From JBBQNR01 sp963774075 (lineage in GTDB: Bacteria > Actinomycetota > Thermoleophilia > Solirubrobacterales > JBBDJG01), in assembly GCA_963774075.1 (NCBI GenBank), contig CAVZDP010000004.1:1-64000 (forward strand): a stretch of 64,000 bases of DNA, given 5' to 3'. Position numbers and translations under genes: made by a program. The notes under the pieces were generated by a model. It was not told the DNA's origin. It worked only from the letters and a program-made list of their open reading frames with translations, and did not search any database. This document shows positions 16,192-25,486 of this stretch, piece by piece (position 1 is the stretch's first letter; every line of letters begins with the position of its first letter).

Positions 16192-19100
16192 ATGAGCACA
16201 GAACCGCGCAAGCGCTACTCGCCTACCCAGGCCTACCGTCCTCTGCGCAGACCCGAGACGGTGGAGGATCGCGACGCTTGTGCCCTCTACGCGGCGGTTC
16301 GCAAGGACGGCAAGCCGAGCCACGAGGTCATCGCGGACGGCTTCGTCGCGCTTCAGAAGATGCTGCACAGGGCCGGCAACGTGGACGGCGAGGGAGACGG
16401 CTGCGGCGTGATGGTGGACATCCCGCGCACGATCTGGGCGGAAGAGGTCCGCAGGGGCGGCCACGCCCCCAACCTGACGCTCGACCCAACCTTCGCAGTC
16501 GCGCACATCTTCGTGTCGCGCAAGGAGAGCTTCGACCGCGTCAAGCACCGCGCCCATCAGATCCTCAACCGAGGCGGCTTCCGCGTGCTGGCGGAGCGAG
16601 CGGACAGGGTCGAAAGCTCGGCGCTCGGAGCGACCGCCCGGGAGGAAGAGCCCCACTTCTGGCAGGTCTGCGGCCTCGTCTCCGACGCCGCGAGGCGCAA
16701 TCGCGCCCTCTTCGACCTCGCCATCGAGCTCGAGCAGGAGCTTCCGCTCCAGGTCGCCTCGTTCTCGGCGGATTCGTGCGTCTACAAGGTCATGGGCGCA
16801 CCGAAGGTGCTCGAGCTCTACTTCAACGACCTGCGCGATTCGCGCGCGGAGACTGTCGCGATCCTCGGCCACAACCGCTACTCGACGAACACGTGGCCCT
16901 CGTTCACGCGCGTGCAGCCGTTCTCGGTTCTCGGCCACAACGGCGAGATCAACACGGTGGCCCGCCTGCGGTCCGAGTCGCGCATGCTCAACGCGCCTAT
17001 CCGCGACGACTCCTCTGACTCCCAAGACCTCAACCGGCTGATCGAGACGCTGATCGGCCGCCGCGGTCTGTCGCTGCCCGAGGCGATGGAGCTCGCGGTG
17101 CCTCCGATCGTCAACGAGATCAAGCAGTTCCCCGAGCAGCTACGCGGCTTCTACATGTATCTGCGCCAGGCGATGGGACCGTTCGCGCAGGGCCCGATCG
17201 CGCTGATCGCGCGCCACGGCGACGAGTTCGTGTTCTCGGTCGATGCGCTCGGCCTGCGCCCGCTGTGGCAGATCGAGGCGCACGACTCCTGGGTCTTCAG
17301 CTCCGAGCCCGGCGTGGTGGCGGTAGCCGACATGACCGGCGAGCCGAAGCCGCTCTCCCCCGGGGAGAAGGTGATGGTGAAGGTCAAGCGCGGCCGGGAG
17401 GGGCGCCTCTTCGACCATCAGAAGATGCAGTCGCTCGTCTACCGGCGCTGGATGGAGCGGACCGGCGCGGTGCAGGCCACCGGGTTCGAGGCCGCGCTTC
17501 CCACCGGAGGACCGCTCGAGGGCCCGGAGATCCCGGGCTATCAGGCCGCCGGCCCTTGGGAGCCTGTGAAGGTGGAGGAGACGGTGCTCGGCGGCTTCGG
17601 CTGGCAGCGCGAGGACGTGAAGCTGGTGCAGCAGATGGCCTCGAACGGCGCCGAGCCGATCGGGTCTTTGGGTTACGACGGCCCGCTCGCCTCTCTGTCG
17701 CCCGAGCGCCAGAACCTGGCCGACTATTTCAAGGAGACGGTTGCCGTCGTCACCAACCCGGCAATCGACCGCGAGCGCGAGATCGAGCACTTCTCCTGCC
17801 GCGCGGTCTTCGGCGCACGCCCGTCGATGGACGACCCCGGGGCGGAGCCGCGAACGATCGAAACCTCGTTCCCGATCATCGTGGGCGGCCACCACGGTGT
17901 CGCCCCGATCTCGGACAAGAGCTACCGCGAGGTCGCGAAGGAGCACAAGACCTACCTGCTCGAGGACCTCTGGGAGGCCTTCGAGGGCCGCACGGCGGCG
18001 CTCGACGTCACCAGCTTGGAGGCCGAGACCACCCGCGGCGCGCTCGAGCGGCTGCGTCACGAGGCGACCAAGAAGGTGCTCGACGGCGCCGAGCTTCTCG
18101 TGCTCACCGACCGGACCGCCTACGAGGGTGATCGCCCGTATCTCGACCCTCACCTGGCGCTGTCCGCGATCGACGGCGCCCTGCGCCAGCACCGCGTGGC
18201 CGTCGGCGAGGAGAACCTGCGCCGGCGCTGCTCGATCGTCCTGCGCTCCGGCGCCATCCGCAACGTTCACGACGTCTGTATGGCGCTGGGGCTCGGCGCG
18301 GACGGCATCTGCCCGTACGTGATGTTCGAGGTGATCTGCGTCGACGACTACCGCACCGACATCGCGAACCTCTGCTCGGCTTTGCGCAAGGGGATCGAGA
18401 AGGTGATCTCGACGCTCGGCATCCACGAGGTGCGCGGCTACGCCAGGCTCTTCTCGGGGATAGGCCTCAAGCCCGAGCTGCTCGAGATCTTCGAGACACC
18501 GGGCTACTACGGCTCAGACGAGGCCGGGACCGGCTTCGCGGAGCTCGACGCCGAGTCGGCGTCTCGCCAGCGCACGCTGGCCGGTGGAGAGGACGGCAAG
18601 CCCGCCAAGACCTTCCGCTTCTACCCGAAGGTCTACAAGGCAGCGATCGCCGCCGCGAACGGCGGGATGACGTTCGACGAGTACTCGGCGAAGGTGCGGG
18701 GGCTAGAGGTCGAACAGCCCATCTCGATGCGCCACATCCTCGACCTGCGCTCCGACCGCGAGCCGATCGACCCCTCGAGCGTCGACCCGGGCGTCGGCCA
18801 TCACGACTACCCGATCGTCATCTCCTCGATGTCTTTCGGGTCGCAGGGAGAGACGGCGTTCCGCGCCTATCCCGAGGCGGCCAAGCGCATCAACGTCGTG
18901 TGCATCAACGGGGAGGGCGGCGAGATCCGCGACATGTACGGCAAGTACCCCCTGTGGCGCGGCCAGCAGGTCGCCTCCGGCCGGTTCGGGGTCACCTCGG
19001 AGATGCTCAACTCGTCCTATCTGGTCGAGATCAAGATCGGCCAGGGCGCCAAGCCCGGCGAGGGCGGGCACCTGCCAGCGAAGAAGGTCTCGGAGAAGGT

Positions 19101-20907
19101 TGCCGCGGCGCGTAACGCGACCCCGGGCACCGACCTCATCTCCCCGTCCAACAACCACGACCTCTACTCGATCGAGGACCTCGCCGAGCTGATCGACGAG
19201 CTGAAGACGGCGAACCCAGACGTGCGCGTGTCGGTGAAGGTGCCGGTGGTTCCGAACATCGGCACGATCGGCGTCGGGATCGCCAAGGCGGGCGCCGACA
19301 TCATCACGCTGTCCGGATTCGAGGGTGGCACCGGCGCCGCGCGCCAGCACGCGCTTCGCCACGTCGGCCTGCCGTCGGACATCGGCACGCGGGCCGTGCA
19401 TCTCGCCCTGCTCGAAGCGGGTATCCGCAACCGCGTCGAGATCTGGGCGGACGGCGGCTATCGCCACGGCTGGGACATAGTGAAGCTTCACTGCCTCGGC
19501 GCGAACCGCGTGGCGTTCGGCACGCTTGCGATGGTCTCCATCGGCTGCACGATCTGCCGCGGCTGCCAGCTCGACACGTGCCACGTCGGCATCGCGACGC
19601 AGATCGAGACGCTCGACGAGGCGCAGGACAAGGGCCTCAAGAAATTCACGCCACAGGAGTTCGAGCAGGCCGCCGAGAACTGCGCCCACTTCTTCCACGG
19701 CATGGGTGAGGAGGTGCGCCAGATCGTCGCTGAGCTCGGCTACGAGCGCGCCCAGGATCTCGTCGGCCGCAGCGATCTGCTCGTGCAGGCGCGCGCCAAG
19801 TCCGAGATCGACTTGACCGCGATGATCCGGCCACTCGAGGAGATGCTCGACCTCGAGCCGATCGACATGCCGGTCAGCGCGGAGGAGGAGCGCGAGGCCG
19901 CGGGCTTGATCGTCGCGCGCCCGATCCGGATGCAGGAGAAGGAGGCATCGAGGCAGCTGGCGGCGCTGGCGGCCGACGTCTGCGGCGGGCCGATCCGGAT
20001 CTCCTCGGGCGGCCGCGTGCTGCGCACCATCGAGGGCGGCGCGGGGAAGGGCAACGGCGGCAGCGTGGCGTTCGAGTATCCGCGGCCGGTGGACGCGAAC
20101 GACCGTGTGCTCGGCACGGAGCTTGCTGGGCAGATCTCCAGAGCGCGGATCTACCGGCCCGAGAGCGCCCCGGCCTCCGGTCCCGAGACGATCGCCGACC
20201 TGCACTTCAACGGCGGCTCCATCGGCGGCTCCGGGCTCGGCGCCTTCAACGTCTGGGGTGTCGACATTCGCGTCGAGGGTGGTGCTCAGGACGGGGTCGG
20301 CAAGACGATGTTCGGCGGCACGATCGCGATCCTCAAGGGCAAGAACCGCTTCGGGCGCCGCGTCAACGGCTCGGTCGGAAAGTCGTTCGCCTACGGGGCG
20401 CAACGGGGCCGCTTCTTCGTTCAAGGCTCCGCGGACTCACGTTTCTGCATCCGGCTGTCCGGCGCGGATGTCGTGATCGGCGGTGAGCCGGAAGGCCCGC
20501 TCCAGGACGACCTCGGCGGGATCGCCGACCGCGCCAACATCAAGGGCTTCGCCTTCGAGTACATGACGGCCGGCCGCGCCGTCGTGCTCGGCGACATCGG
20601 GCCGTGGGCCTGCGCGGGGCAGACCGGCGGCCGCGTCTACCTGCGCGTCAACGACGAGTGGGGCCTGGATCGCGAGGCGCTCGAGCGGCGTCTCGGCAAG
20701 GGCTCGAAGGTCAGTCTCGAGCAGCTCGACGGCGAAGGTGTCTCGGACGTGCGGAAACTGCTCGGCGACTACGCCGACGAGCTCGAGCGCTCGGGCCAGC
20801 AGGAGGAGGCCGAGCGCGTGCGCGGACTAGCCGCGGACGCCGTCCGCCATTTCCTGATGTCGGTGCCGCAGGGCGGGCAGACCGACCCGTCCGTATCTAC
20901 CGAATAA
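16192..20907 (+). CDS. gltB: glutamate synthase large-subunit-like protein
   Basis: A 1571-residue glutamate synthase. It transfers the amide of glutamine to 2-oxoglutarate to give two glutamates. Domains in order: class II glutamine amidotransferase (about 25-420; nucleophile Cys near 30 in RDACALYAAV, ILGHNRYSTNTWP and VLGHNGEINT), central domain, FMN-binding synthase domain (about 850-1200; LSGFEGGTGAARQHALRHVG), a 3Fe-4S site CTICRGCQLDTC at about 1119-1130, and the C-terminal beta-helix (FNGGSIGGSGLGAF and FGRRVNGSVGK). The nucleophile context CALYAA differs from the usual CGVGF and there is no gltD small subunit nearby, so the electron donor may be ferredoxin or an unlinked subunit. GGGAGG precedes the ATG. 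Confidence 0.92.
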   Translation: MSTEPRKRYSPTQAYRPLRRPETVEDRDACALYAAVRKDGKPSHEVIADGFVALQKMLHRAGNVDGEGDGCGVMVDIPRTIWAEEVRRGGHAPNLTLDPTFAVAHIFVSRKESFDRVKHRAHQILNRGGFRVLAERADRVESSALGATAREEEPHFWQVCGLVSDAARRNRALFDLAIELEQELPLQVASFSADSCVYKVMGAPKVLELYFNDLRDSRAETVAILGHNRYSTNTWPSFTRVQPFSVLGHNGEINTVARLRSESRMLNAPIRDDSSDSQDLNRLIETLIGRRGLSLPEAMELAVPPIVNEIKQFPEQLRGFYMYLRQAMGPFAQGPIALIARHGDEFVFSVDALGLRPLWQIEAHDSWVFSSEPGVVAVADMTGEPKPLSPGEKVMVKVKRGREGRLFDHQKMQSLVYRRWMERTGAVQATGFEAALPTGGPLEGPEIPGYQAAGPWEPVKVEETVLGGFGWQREDVKLVQQMASNGAEPIGSLGYDGPLASLSPERQNLADYFKETVAVVTNPAIDREREIEHFSCRAVFGARPSMDDPGAEPRTIETSFPIIVGGHHGVAPISDKSYREVAKEHKTYLLEDLWEAFEGRTAALDVTSLEAETTRGALERLRHEATKKVLDGAELLVLTDRTAYEGDRPYLDPHLALSAIDGALRQHRVAVGEENLRRRCSIVLRSGAIRNVHDVCMALGLGADGICPYVMFEVICVDDYRTDIANLCSALRKGIEKVISTLGIHEVRGYARLFSGIGLKPELLEIFETPGYYGSDEAGTGFAELDAESASRQRTLAGGEDGKPAKTFRFYPKVYKAAIAAANGGMTFDEYSAKVRGLEVEQPISMRHILDLRSDREPIDPSSVDPGVGHHDYPIVISSMSFGSQGETAFRAYPEAAKRINVVCINGEGGEIRDMYGKYPLWRGQQVASGRFGVTSEMLNSSYLVEIKIGQGAKPGEGGHLPAKKVSEKVAAARNATPGTDLISPSNNHDLYSIEDLAELIDELKTANPDVRVSVKVPVVPNIGTIGVGIAKAGADIITLSGFEGGTGAARQHALRHVGLPSDIGTRAVHLALLEAGIRNRVEIWADGGYRHGWDIVKLHCLGANRVAFGTLAMVSIGCTICRGCQLDTCHVGIATQIETLDEAQDKGLKKFTPQEFEQAAENCAHFFHGMGEEVRQIVAELGYERAQDLVGRSDLLVQARAKSEIDLTAMIRPLEEMLDLEPIDMPVSAEEEREAAGLIVARPIRMQEKEASRQLAALAADVCGGPIRISSGGRVLRTIEGGAGKGNGGSVAFEYPRPVDANDRVLGTELAGQISRARIYRPESAPASGPETIADLHFNGGSIGGSGLGAFNVWGVDIRVEGGAQDGVGKTMFGGTIAILKGKNRFGRRVNGSVGKSFAYGAQRGRFFVQGSADSRFCIRLSGADVVIGGEPEGPLQDDLGGIADRANIKGFAFEYMTAGRAVVLGDIGPWACAGQTGGRVYLRVNDEWGLDREALERRLGKGSKVSLEQLDGEGVSDVRKLLGDYADELERSGQQEEAERVRGLAADAVRHFLMSVPQGGQTDPSVSTE

Positions 20908-20920
20908 GGGCTAGGCCGGC

Positions 20921-21499
20921 CTAGGCTGCCGCGCGGCCGCCGGCGGATTGCAGTCGCGCATCCGCGGCGACCGACTCGATGAAGTGGAGCCGGTAGCGGC
21001 CGACGATCAGCTCGTCGCCGTCATCGAGCGTCGCCCATTCGACGCGCTCACCGTTCAGGAAGACGCCGTTCAGGCTGCGGTCGTCGAGCACCCTCACCTG
21101 ACCGTGCTGATGCACGATGATCGCATGCCGGCGGGAAACGGTCGGGTCGTCGAAGCGGATGTCAGCCGTCAGGCTGCGACCGATCTTGACCCACTCGCTC
21201 AGCAGCGGCATCACGGATATGTGCTCTTCGTCGCGGTAGACGAGGTACCGACCCGCTTCCGTCAGCCCGTCTCGCAGGGCATCGATCCAGTCCGATCCCT
21301 CTTCCCCGAGCGTGGGGGGGTCGTCGAGCCGGTGGGTGTCGAAGAGCGAGGCCCTCGCGAAGCGTGCGTTGCCGCAGCTTGGGCACTTGGGGATCTCCTC
21401 GAGCGAGCTCAACCCGACTGCGAAGCCACATTCCCCGCACCGGAACGACCCGGCTCCGGCCAGGGTGCCAGTCAAGTATGTGTCCGATTTCACCCTCAT
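20921..21499 (-). CDS. zinc-ribbon and FHA domain protein
   Basis: A 192-residue protein. Residues 21-42 hold a four-cysteine zinc ribbon (CGEC and CPSC), and about 100-180 form a forkhead-associated domain with the phosphothreonine-binding pattern VKIGRSL, SRRHA and LNGVFLNGERV. FHA domains bind phosphothreonine and here probably link to Ser/Thr kinases elsewhere. The neighbour is glutamate synthase; in other Actinomycetota FHA proteins (GarA/OdhI) regulate the 2-oxoglutarate/glutamate node, which makes a regulatory link possible, but this is inference from position. The start at 21499 is preceded by AAGGCAGG; longer upstream frames are not family-like. Confidence 0.87.
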   Translation of the reverse strand: MRVKSDTYLTGTLAGAGSFRCGECGFAVGLSSLEEIPKCPSCGNARFARASLFDTHRLDDPPTLGEEGSDWIDALRDGLTEAGRYLVYRDEEHISVMPLLSEWVKIGRSLTADIRFDDPTVSRRHAIIVHQHGQVRVLDDRSLNGVFLNGERVEWATLDDGDELIVGRYRLHFIESVAADARLQSAGGRAAA

Positions 21500-21743
21500 A
21501 CGACTGCCTGCCTTAGTCCCGGGCATCCGTGCAGGCGAACAATCCAGGCGCTTGCGAACCTCCTGGTTGCTTGTGAGGATCTTAACGACAAAGCTTCGAA
21601 TATCATCGCCGTTCCGTCTAAACCAACCGTAAATTGCGGGGGTTTTCTGGCCGAATCGATGGTGCAGAACTTGCACATTCGTGGCCGTGGAATGCCCAAG
21701 ACAGGGGAAGCCCGCCCGCGGCGCAGGTATATTGGCGCCCGCC

Positions 21744-22235
21744 GTGCGCCCGTTCACCGTCACCAGGGTGGTCGACTGCCCCCGGGAGCGGGTTTTCGAC
21801 TATCTGGCGGACCTCGCCAACCATGCACAGTTCACCGATCACTTCCTGACGGACTTCCGGCTGGAGCGGATCGATTCCCGCGGCGTCGGCGCGGCTGCGC
21901 GTTACCGGATCGCATTCCCACTGGGCTCGCTCTGGGCCGAGGCGGTCATCACGGGCCTGGAGCCGCTTTACCGGATCGTCATCGAAGGAAGCGCCGGCCG
22001 CCTCGGCCGCATCCGCACCAAGACCGAGTACACACTCACCCTTCACGATCAGGACATGACCAGAGTCGAGCTCACCTACTCGACCGAGCCGGCCACGGCA
22101 GTGGACAGGCTCAAGGAGGCGCTTGGCATGCGGCCGTGGCTTCGATCCCGCTACGTGACCGCCCTGCGACGTCTCCGCGACGTTCTCGAGCAGGGACAGC
22201 CCGCAACCGGAGTGGCCGGCGTGGCGGCCGGGTGA
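21744..22235 (+). CDS. SRPBCC (START-like) family protein
   Basis: A 163-residue lipid- or ligand-binding-fold protein: FTVTRVVDCPRERVFDYLAD is the standard first strand and helix, PLGSLWAEAVITGLEPLYRI the curved sheet, and the long helix RSRYVTALRRLRDVLEQ closes the cavity. Members bind hydrophobic ligands or act as polyketide cyclases/aromatases. The GTG at 21744 fits the fold; the longer ATG frame at 21681 adds an unrelated prefix. A TATATT hexamer at 21728-21733 lies upstream. Ligand unknown. Confidence 0.8.
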   Translation: MRPFTVTRVVDCPRERVFDYLADLANHAQFTDHFLTDFRLERIDSRGVGAAARYRIAFPLGSLWAEAVITGLEPLYRIVIEGSAGRLGRIRTKTEYTLTLHDQDMTRVELTYSTEPATAVDRLKEALGMRPWLRSRYVTALRRLRDVLEQGQPATGVAGVAAG

Positions 22236-22254
22236 CAGATAGACTTCCGCGCCC

Positions 22255-22812
22255 GTGGGTACCTCACGCAAGTGTCTGCCTGCGTTCGCGCTCGTGCTCT
22301 TCCTGCTCGCGGCGGCGACGCTGACCGCCTGTGGCGCCGAGGACGAGGAGCGCACTTCCGGCGAGGAAGGCGAGTACATAAGGGCGGGAGAGGCCGTCTA
22401 CCAGGTCCAGCTCACGCGGCTTCTCAACCCGCGCATACGGCCAGACGAGTCGTACCTGCGCGGTCAGCCGTCGACGCCGTCCAGCCAGCAGTACCTGGCG
22501 GTCTTCCTGCGCATCGACAACGAGGGCGACGCGCCCTACCAGCCCCCGCGCGATCTGAAGGTGGTCGACACGGTCGGAAACGAGTACCTGCCGCTCGACG
22601 CGTCGCAGACCGGGTTCGGCCTCGACTTCGGCTCGCCGATTCCGCCCAAGGGCGAGGCCCCGCCGCCGAACTCACCGGCCGCGGAGGCGCCTAACGCCGG
22701 GGCGCTCGTGTTGTTCCGCGTCAAAAAGGAGTCCGCGACGGAAAACCTGCCCATGGAGCTCGACATTCCCACGGGGCAGGACTCGAGCTCGAAGATAGAG
22801 CTCGACATCTAG
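22255..22812 (+). CDS. putative lipoprotein (DUF4352-like)
   Basis: A 185-residue exported lipoprotein with a clear signal and lipobox TLTAC followed by GAEDEERTSG. The mature part carries a single beta-sandwich-like domain with QQYLAVFLRIDNEGDAPYQ and VVDTVGNEYLP, reminiscent of DUF4352/telomeric-repeat-like extracellular domains that follow lipoboxes in Gram-positives. The start is GTG; TAGACT at 22240-22245 lies 9 nt upstream, suggesting a leaderless mRNA separate from the SRPBCC gene. Function unknown. Confidence 0.75.
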   Translation: MGTSRKCLPAFALVLFLLAAATLTACGAEDEERTSGEEGEYIRAGEAVYQVQLTRLLNPRIRPDESYLRGQPSTPSSQQYLAVFLRIDNEGDAPYQPPRDLKVVDTVGNEYLPLDASQTGFGLDFGSPIPPKGEAPPPNSPAAEAPNAGALVLFRVKKESATENLPMELDIPTGQDSSSKIELDI

Positions 22813-22823
22813 CTCGGATGAAG

Positions 22824-23180
22824 CTAGTGGCGCTCGCGGCGGCTCGGGAAGCCGAGCGTCGCGCCGATGAGGATCGTCACGGCGCCTATGACCGCCAACC
22901 AGCCGCCGAGCGCCACGGCGCTCTCGGCGACGAGGCGCGAGATAGCCACGACGATCGCACCTGCCGCCAACGCCCAGAACCAGCCGTGGCCGATGCCACC
23001 CGGGGCGGCGATCAACACACCGCCGAGCCCGACGAAGATGCCGGCAACGGCCAACCCCAATGGATTGAACACGACGAGGCACGCCCCCAGCGCGGCAATC
23101 AGCACGCCGGCCTGGGTGGCCCTGATGGAGCCGCGCTCCCGGCGCCTGGTGCCGTCGGCTCGTGCGATCGAGCTCTCCAT
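22824..23180 (-). CDS. small membrane protein of unknown function
   Basis: A 118-residue protein with an Arg-rich cytoplasmic N-terminus (RADGTRRRERGS) and four hydrophobic segments (for example AGVLIAALGACLVVFNPLGL and GWLAVIGAVTILIGATLGF). No catalytic motif is seen. The start at 23180 (MESSIARADG) is preferred to a 15-residue longer form. The 3' ends of this gene and the upstream lipoprotein gene converge 12 bp apart, around a small inverted repeat (CTAGCT/AGCTAG, 22809-22827) that includes both stop codons. Confidence 0.7.
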   Translation of the reverse strand: MESSIARADGTRRRERGSIRATQAGVLIAALGACLVVFNPLGLAVAGIFVGLGGVLIAAPGGIGHGWFWALAAGAIVVAISRLVAESAVALGGWLAVIGAVTILIGATLGFPSRRERH

Positions 23181-23230
23181 GAAGTGAACTGTAGCCTGCG
23201 GAGCCTCGCCGGACCAACACGGCAAAGCCC

Positions 23231-24373
23231 ATGACCGCCATCGATTGGATCATCGTCGCCTTCACGATCCTGATGGCGATGTGGGGCTATGCGCAGGGGC
23301 TCGTCGTGAGCGCGCTCTCGTTGACGGGCTTCGCCGCCGGGGCCATCGCCGGGAGCAGGCTCGGACCGCTGGTGCTCGAGGAGGGATCGCGGTCTCCATA
23401 CGCCCCCCTGTTCGCGCTCGTCGGCGCGCTGATGATCGGGGGCGCCGTCGCGATACTGCTCGAGGAGATCGGCTTCACGATCAAGCGCCGGCTCTCATTC
23501 GCCCCATTCGCGATCGTCGACGGAATCGGAGGCGCGCTTCTGATCGGGGCGCTCGGCCTCGGTCTCGCCTGGGTGGGGGGAGCGGTCGCGCTCCATACGC
23601 CCGGCGCGAGCGACGTACGCGACGACATCCAGCGCTCGTCCATCCTCAGGAATCTCAACGACGTGCTGCCGCCCTCGGGCCCGATCTTGAACGCCCTCTC
23701 TCGGGTCGACCCGTTTCCATCGGTGGCAGGCCCCGAGGTACGCCTGCCCGAGCCGACCAAGGGCATCGTGGCGGACCCCCAGGTGCGCTCGGCGCGGCAG
23801 AGCGTCGCGCGCGTGCGCGGAACCGCCTGCGGCCTCGCAATCGCCGGCTCCGGCTGGGTCGCCGGCCCGGAGCTGGTCGTCACCAACGCGCACGTCGTGG
23901 CTGGGCAGGACGACACGACGGTCGAAGTGGACGGAGGGGCGGACCTGGATGCGCAGGCGGTCGTGTTCGAGCCGAAAGACGATGTCGCCGTCTTGCGGGT
24001 GCCCGGCCTGAACGCTCCGGCCCTGCAGCAGGACGCCGACGCCGAGACCGGCTCACCGGTTGGAATCCTCGGCTATCCGCGCAACGGGCCGTACCGCGCG
24101 GAGCCGGGTCGGCTTGGGCCCACCCAGACAGTCATCAGCCAGGACGCCTACGGCAATGGTCCGGTGCGGAGACGTATGACAGTCCTCCGCGGCCGGATCC
24201 GCTCCGGCAACTCGGGCGGTCCCGCCGTCGACGGCCGAGGGAGAGTGGTGGCAACCGTCTTCGCCGCAGCCCAGTCCGGGCCGCGAGGCGGATACGGCGT
24301 GCCGCCGGGAATCGTCGCGTCGGACCTGCGGCGGGCGGGCGGCGCCGTCGACACGGGTCCCTGTGTGCGCTAG
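23231..24373 (+). CDS. MarP family membrane-anchored serine protease
   Basis: A 380-residue protein with four N-terminal transmembrane segments of the CvpA type (about 5-135) and an external trypsin-like domain. The catalytic triad is readable: His near 221 in TNAHVVAG, Asp near 250 in KDDVAVLRV and Ser near 328 in RSGNSGGPAV. Cysteines in RGTACGLAI and at the C-terminus (GPCVR) match the disulfide of Mycobacterium tuberculosis MarP, which protects cells from acid and oxidative stress by processing cell-wall hydrolases. The gene is monocistronic-looking, transcribed away from the small membrane protein gene. Confidence 0.92.
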   Translation: MTAIDWIIVAFTILMAMWGYAQGLVVSALSLTGFAAGAIAGSRLGPLVLEEGSRSPYAPLFALVGALMIGGAVAILLEEIGFTIKRRLSFAPFAIVDGIGGALLIGALGLGLAWVGGAVALHTPGASDVRDDIQRSSILRNLNDVLPPSGPILNALSRVDPFPSVAGPEVRLPEPTKGIVADPQVRSARQSVARVRGTACGLAIAGSGWVAGPELVVTNAHVVAGQDDTTVEVDGGADLDAQAVVFEPKDDVAVLRVPGLNAPALQQDADAETGSPVGILGYPRNGPYRAEPGRLGPTQTVISQDAYGNGPVRRRMTVLRGRIRSGNSGGPAVDGRGRVVATVFAAAQSGPRGGYGVPPGIVASDLRRAGGAVDTGPCVR

Positions 24374-24375
24374 GA

Positions 24376-24918
24376 CTATTGGCGCAGGCGGCCGATGCCG
24401 CCTGAGCCCTGTCCAGGGCCGACCTGGCGCTCCGCCGCCGCCAGCCCTCCGATGGCGACGATCGCGAGCAGCACCCCAGCGACCGTGTCGCTGAGGCCGA
24501 CCGGGCCGCCCTCGTTTCCGTAGCCCACGATCCACGGAGCGGTGACGAGCCACAGGCCGGCGATCACCTCGAGCGCCATGAAGGCCGGAAAGGCGAGCGA
24601 GGCGATCGCCGCGAGTCCCACCGCGGCACCGGTCACCACGTCCGTCGCGATCGCGCCCGAGACATCGTCGTAGCCCCATATCCACGGACTCGCAGCCACC
24701 CATCCGGCGATCGGCAACGTGAGCCAGGACGGGTCCCGCCAGACGCTCTGTGAGCGTCGCACGAGCCCCGTCCCCGGGGGCATCGAGAGGATGCCTCGCC
24801 GCACGGCGCCGCGACGCACCTGGTCCACGAGGGCGGGATAGCGGGGCGCGAGGGCCAGGAGGACAACCGCCAAAGCCGCAACCACCGCCCAGAACCACCA
24901 GTGCGTGCTCAACCCCAC
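24376..24918 (-). CDS. SPW repeat membrane protein
   Basis: A 180-residue integral membrane protein with two SPW-type repeats: LTLPIAGWVAASPWIWGYDD and IAGLWLVTAPWIVGYGNEG, each followed by a hydrophobic helix pair. The family is of unknown function, common in Actinomycetota and related lineages. I take the GTG at 24918 as the start because the upstream extension is not membrane-like and a GATACT hexamer ends 6 nt before it. The stop lies 2 bp from the stop of the marP-like gene (convergent). Confidence 0.78.
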   Translation of the reverse strand: MGLSTHWWFWAVVAALAVVLLALAPRYPALVDQVRRGAVRRGILSMPPGTGLVRRSQSVWRDPSWLTLPIAGWVAASPWIWGYDDVSGAIATDVVTGAAVGLAAIASLAFPAFMALEVIAGLWLVTAPWIVGYGNEGGPVGLSDTVAGVLLAIVAIGGLAAAERQVGPGQGSGGIGRLRQ

Positions 24919-24988
24919 AGCGTGAGTATCGCCCCACGACCCCCGATTCCGTCGGATCGGCGTCCTATCTTGCTCAGCGAGCCTTGAG

Positions 24989-25462
24989 ATGGGGGTACCA
25001 CAGCCAATGATCCTTTGCTTCATCGAGCCGGCCGAGGCAGTGCGGGTGATCGCCGAGTCCATCGGGCGCGAGGCCCGTAGGGCCCTGCTGGCGGAGGTCA
25101 TCCAGGCCTGGGTGGACGACATCCCCGAGGAGGAGCTCTCCGCCCACTACGCCAAGGCCGTGACGGAGCTCCCTCACGAGGACCTGTCGATGCTCGCTGC
25201 CTGGCATGCCACCCTCGAGGTGGGGACCCCGGTCGCCAGCGCCGATTTCCTCGTCGGGGCGTTCGACGCGCTCGGCGACCACCGGCGCGATGCGCTCAAG
25301 CTCGCGGCGCGCTTCAGGGGGGACGAGGCGTTTCTCGCCGGCGTAGGGGAGGAGGAGACGCTCGAGATCGTCCTTCCGTGGCTCTCGGAGGAGCGGGTGG
25401 AGCTGCTGGCTCGCACCGCGCTGGAGATCTACGCCCGCGATCGCATGGGCACAGAGAACTGA
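24989..25462 (+). CDS. uncharacterised acidic helical protein
   Basis: A 157-residue soluble, largely helical and acidic protein that I do not recognise. Visible patterns are RALLAEVIQAWVDDIPEEEL, LSMLAAWHATLEVGTPV and LPWLSEERVELLARTALEIY. No metal site, signal peptide or membrane segment. The ATG at 24989 or the one at 25007 could start translation. Codon use matches its neighbours, so a real gene is likely. Confidence 0.6.
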   Translation: MGVPQPMILCFIEPAEAVRVIAESIGREARRALLAEVIQAWVDDIPEEELSAHYAKAVTELPHEDLSMLAAWHATLEVGTPVASADFLVGAFDALGDHRRDALKLAARFRGDEAFLAGVGEEETLEIVLPWLSEERVELLARTALEIYARDRMGTEN

Positions 25463-25486
25463 CGAGCCCGCCTCCGGTGCCGGCTC

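Noticed and set aside
18703..20424. Long open frame opposite glutamate synthase
   Set aside because: Composition and lack of motifs mark it as an antisense shadow of the well-supported rightward gene.
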